From Geoanaerobacter pelophilus (lineage in GTDB: Bacteria > Desulfobacterota > Desulfuromonadia > Geobacterales > DSM-12255): a stretch of 64,000 bases of DNA. Under the pieces are notes generated by a model, which did not search any database, was not told where the DNA came from, and saw only the letters and a program-made list of their open reading frames with translations. This document shows positions 61,196 to 64,000 of the stretch, piece by piece; the first letter of the stretch is position 1; each line of letters begins with the position of its first letter. The translations under genes and the position numbers were made by a program. Location: contig NZ_JAHCVJ010000006.1 of NCBI RefSeq assembly GCF_018476885.1, positions 248,001 through 312,000 of the forward strand. The letters run 5' to 3'.

Positions 61196-61423
61196 ATGTT
61201 GACTGACAAGCGAGGCGTTACCGGACAATTGATGCCGTTAAACACTGCTCTGCCGCACCCCGGCTGTCGCATCAGCAGACATGACTGCAGGACCAGAAGC
61301 ATTGTCGGAGATTTCTATCTCTGCCAGAACAATCGAGCCGAATGCGAGCATGCCTTCCAATTTGGCATCAGTTACTTGTGCCGGTCTCCGCACCGTTGTG
61401 ACTATGCGAAACCACCTTCTTGA
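61196..61423 (+). CDS. Small cysteine-rich protein, unknown
   Basis: A 75-residue frame with a good ribosome site (GGAAAGGAG, 7 bp before the ATG). Six cysteines sit at 24, 31, 43, 50, 62 and 68, with aromatic residues between them (GDFYLCQNNRAEC, GISYLCRSPHRCDY). There is no signal peptide or membrane helix. The cysteine spacing suggests a metal- or Fe-S-binding or disulfide-linked fold. I recognise no family. It ends 22 bp before a STAS-domain gene with which it is probably co-transcribed. The ribosome site and cysteine pattern support it being real, but homology was not tested. Confidence 0.55.
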   Translation: MLTDKRGVTGQLMPLNTALPHPGCRISRHDCRTRSIVGDFYLCQNNRAECEHAFQFGISYLCRSPHRCDYAKPPS

Positions 61424-61445
61424 AACAAATACGAGGGAGAGACGT

Positions 61446-61820
61446 ATGATAATCAGCATGGAAGGACCAGTGGTGTATCTGAAGGGCGATTGGACTATCA
61501 ACGGTGTAACCAAAGGCAAAATTGATTCACTGGCTTGTGCCTTACAGCATATCAGTGAAAGTTTAGATACAGGGCTGCTGGTTGACTGCAGTCATATTAC
61601 CTCCATCGACACCACCGGTCACCAGCTCATCTACATATGGGTCCAATGTGCCCGGCTCCGAGGGATGGAACCTGAGCTGGTCAACCTGCCCGATAGCCTG
61701 CGGCAAAGACTGCAAAACCTGGGGGAGTGCTACGGCCATAGGCGGACCTTCCCGAAAGCGGTTGGAGAAAACATGAGTTCATGTCTGAACAGCTCATTCT
61801 TTAAATGTCAGCAGCTGTGA
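61446..61820 (+). CDS. STAS-domain protein (anti-sigma-factor-antagonist-like)
   Basis: A 124-residue protein started at ATG 61446, preceded by a strong GAGGGAGAG site. The frame is open further upstream but without a better start. The sequence follows a STAS fold: GPVVYLKGDWTINGV, then a helix, LLVDCSHITSIDTTGHQLIYIWVQ, and a C-terminal helix. The phosphorylatable position of classic antagonists is in the SIDTTG loop (Ser/Thr present). It may act in a partner-switch pathway or as a structural part of a chemotaxis or kinase complex. It lies between a cysteine-rich small gene and a PAS kinase gene. Confidence 0.8.
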   Translation: MIISMEGPVVYLKGDWTINGVTKGKIDSLACALQHISESLDTGLLVDCSHITSIDTTGHQLIYIWVQCARLRGMEPELVNLPDSLRQRLQNLGECYGHRRTFPKAVGENMSSCLNSSFFKCQQL

Positions 61821-61836
61821 CCTATTGGATGGTGAG

Positions 61837-64000
61837 ATGGGGAACACGGAACCGAAAATAAAGACAGATCGCTGTTTCCCTTGCAGGGTACTCTGGTTCG
61901 TCATTTGGTGCCTGCTGGCAGCCTATTTTCTACAATTCCCACCATCGGCAGATAGCTACACCTCACAGTCGCCTAAGCGAACGGTGCTCGTCCTTTACGG
62001 CGGCAGCACCAAGCTTCCGGCACATACGCTTTTTAATAATGGACTGCTGCCGGTTCTGAAGGCCGCAGGAGTGGAAGATTCTGACCTCCACCAGGAATAC
62101 CTGGATCTGCAACATGCTCAAGGCAGGGAATACCGGCATTACCTGGTCGAATACCTCCGGACAAAATACGCTGACCATCGTTTCGATGCCATCATCCTCT
62201 TTCAACCGGATGCTTTGGATTTGATGTTGCAAGAGGGGAAAGAGCTGTTTAACGGCACGCCGATTATTGCGGCCGTTCCCCAGGAGATTCGCAAAGACAC
62301 AAGCGCCAGGAAACTCGTTCAGTTTGTTTACGGTTTCGATGCTCTCACTACGCTTCGCTATGCCTTGGCGCTGCTCCCCGGCACGAAGGAGATCATCGTC
62401 ATATCCGGTCCGTCAGCCGATGACTGTCAACATCTTAAATATGCCATGGATGCAGTTAAGCAGTTTGAGGGGAAACTGACCGTTACCTTTCTCACCAATC
62501 ATCCCCTGCCCGAGATCCTCAGGGAGGTCGCCAAGGAGCGCGACCATGCGATCATCCTGTATACTCGCTTGTCGAGCGATTCCAGAGGAAAGCAGTATAC
62601 CCCACGGGATGTTTTGACAGAAATATCCAGAGCAGCGAAATCTCCGGTTTTCGGTCTTCATGACAGTCTCCTCGGTGCCGGTATTGTTGGCGGTAATCTC
62701 CTTTCGTTTAAGGAGCTGGGGAGCGCGATTGCCCGTTTTTCGGTTGATCTAATAAACGCCAAGCCAGCGCCCCAGCTATCAAAGGTAATATTTCAGAAGC
62801 ATGTTGCGATGTTCGACTGGGCTGAGATGCAACGCTGGGGACTGGACAAGTCCAGGCTGCCGAAGGACAGGGTTCTGATCAATTATCATTCCGGTTTCTG
62901 GGAACAATACTGGGGGTATGCAGTTATTGCCCTGTTGTTCCTTGTGGCGGAGGCGTCTCTTATAGGCTATCTGATCTGGAGCCGGAGAAGGTTGAAAAAG
63001 GCAGAAACAGCTTTGCGGGCATCATCAAGCTATGCTCGCAGCCTGATCGAGGCCAGCCTGGACCCGCTGGTTACCATCAGCAAAGACGGCAAGATTATGG
63101 ATGTCAACCGGGCCACTATTGAGGCAACGGGCGTGCCGCGGGAGCGGTTGATCGGCACCGATTTCTCCGATTACTTCACCGACCCCGAATGTGCCAGGAT
63201 TGGTTACAAAACTGTCTGGCGCAACGGCATGGTCAGGGATTATCCCCTTTCCTTACGCCATGTGTCCGGGCGGATCATGGATGTACTCTACAATGCGGCT
63301 CTTTATCGGGATCAGTATGGGGAGGTTTTGGGAGTCTTTGCCGCTGCCCGCGACATCAGCCAACAAAAGCAGGCAGAGGCGGCGCTCAGGGAAAGCGAGC
63401 TGCGTTACCGCACGGTCGCGGAATTTACTTCAGACTGGGAATACTGGGTTCTGCCGGACGGCACGCTCCGCTATATGTCACCCTCTTGTGAACAGGTCAG
63501 CGGTTACACTCTGGATGAATTCTATGCCGATCCGGAGTTGTTGACCCGGATCATCCATCCTGATGATCTGCACATCTACGTAGACCATAGTCATGCCCAA
63601 TCCACCGATACCGGGCCTGAGCATTTGGATTTCCGGATCGTCACCAAAAAAGGGGAGCATCGTTGGATATTTCATACCTGTCAGAGTGTGCATGGCCCTG
63701 ACGGGGCACCGCTCGGGCAACGTGTCAGCAATCGCGACATCACCAAGCGCAAGCTGGCAGAAGAGAAAGCCGCACGTCTCAATGACGAGCTGGAGAGCCG
63801 AGTCAGAGAGCGGACCGCCGAGCTGGAGCGGGTGATCAGAGAGTTGGAAGGTTTTTGTTATGCGCTTTCCCACGAATTCCGGGCGCCCCTTGCCCGGCTT
63901 GAAGGGTTCGGCACCATGATGCTCGACATCATAGGGGAAGGTGGCGATGAGCAGATAATTCACTGTGCCCAGCGCATTGTGGCTGCCAGCGACCGGCTCA
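61837..64000 (+). CDS. Sensor histidine kinase with ABC-substrate-binding-like periplasmic domain (partial)
   Basis: The frame from ATG 61837 is open to the right edge (721 codons seen). After a first helix (about 20-37) comes a periplasmic region (about 45-355) resembling the ABC substrate-binding (TrpX/DUF534-like) family: TVLVLYGGSTKLPAHTL, FDAIILFQPDALD, LLPGTKEIIVISGP, GIVGGNLLSFKELG. A second helix (about 362-385) leads to PAS 1 (LIEASLDPLVTISKDGKI), PAS 2 (DWEYWVLPDGTLRYMSPSCEQVSGY), a coiled coil and the start of HisKA (YALSHEFRAPLARLEGF). The ATPase domain lies beyond the window. It probably senses an imported small molecule; it starts 16 bp after the STAS gene. Confidence 0.88.
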   Translation, partial: MGNTEPKIKTDRCFPCRVLWFVIWCLLAAYFLQFPPSADSYTSQSPKRTVLVLYGGSTKLPAHTLFNNGLLPVLKAAGVEDSDLHQEYLDLQHAQGREYRHYLVEYLRTKYADHRFDAIILFQPDALDLMLQEGKELFNGTPIIAAVPQEIRKDTSARKLVQFVYGFDALTTLRYALALLPGTKEIIVISGPSADDCQHLKYAMDAVKQFEGKLTVTFLTNHPLPEILREVAKERDHAIILYTRLSSDSRGKQYTPRDVLTEISRAAKSPVFGLHDSLLGAGIVGGNLLSFKELGSAIARFSVDLINAKPAPQLSKVIFQKHVAMFDWAEMQRWGLDKSRLPKDRVLINYHSGFWEQYWGYAVIALLFLVAEASLIGYLIWSRRRLKKAETALRASSSYARSLIEASLDPLVTISKDGKIMDVNRATIEATGVPRERLIGTDFSDYFTDPECARIGYKTVWRNGMVRDYPLSLRHVSGRIMDVLYNAALYRDQYGEVLGVFAAARDISQQKQAEAALRESELRYRTVAEFTSDWEYWVLPDGTLRYMSPSCEQVSGYTLDEFYADPELLTRIIHPDDLHIYVDHSHAQSTDTGPEHLDFRIVTKKGEHRWIFHTCQSVHGPDGAPLGQRVSNRDITKRKLAEEKAARLNDELESRVRERTAELERVIRELEGFCYALSHEFRAPLARLEGFGTMMLDIIGEGGDEQIIHCAQRIVAASDRL

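Overview
The window looks like a chromosomal segment of a Geobacter-like deltaproteobacterium (Desulfuromonadia/Geobacterales). The support is the gene content: CxxCH-rich lipoprotein cytochromes next to an outer-membrane barrel, many PAS/Cache sensor kinases with sigma-54 control, a dnaE-accA neighbourhood, beta-barrel and giant Ig-type surface proteins, and GC-rich coding DNA. This placement is inference from gene content. No rRNA, tRNA, CRISPR array, prophage or insertion sequence was recognised.

Layout. 0-2.6 kb (minus): a beta-barrel gene followed by two multihaem lipoprotein cytochromes, the second cut by the window edge; this resembles an outer-membrane electron conduit. 3-4.1 kb: nhaA. 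4.3-8.2 kb (minus): a TRAP dicarboxylate transporter (dctP, then a terminator, then dctQ-dctM) trailed by a small membrane gene, a DUF551 gene and a terminator. 8.2-17 kb (minus): the regulators of this block, namely a sigma-54 activator of the NtrC/DctD type, a hybrid kinase, a NarL-type regulator, a PAS kinase with a HisKA_3-type domain and a Cache-HAMP-PAS kinase. A textbook -24/-12 promoter and tandem palindromic sites lie directly before dctP, so induction by a phosphorylated activator can be read from the DNA.

17.2-21 kb (plus): UbiD-family decarboxylase, beta-carbonic anhydrase, greB and an M48 lipoprotein protease, then a 181-bp nested palindromic element. 21.3-29 kb is patchy: an MFS transporter, a lower-GC pair (lipocalin, MipA/OmpV barrel), a VOC protein divergent from a helix-turn-helix/citrate synthase fusion, a periplasmic binding protein, a TatD-radical SAM fusion and a lone receiver protein. 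A decayed copy of the 3' end of the TatD-radical SAM gene lies at the 3' end of the citrate synthase gene and supplies its last codons, marking a past rearrangement.

29-35.7 kb (plus): dnaE, a 105-bp palindromic repeat, accA, an rluB-type pseudouridine synthase and a Sel1-repeat protein. 35.8-44.5 kb: an overlapping recC-recB-recD operon ending in a bidirectional terminator shared with the convergent 11.6-kb gene for a 3,878-residue secreted mosaic of kelch, RCC1, BNR-like and 22 Ig-like (He_PIG) units. 56.5-64 kb (plus): a second signalling cluster with a c-type-haem-motif hybrid kinase, a NarX-like PAS kinase, a NarL-type regulator, a small cysteine-rich protein, a STAS protein, and a kinase with an ABC-substrate-binding-like sensor cut by the right edge.
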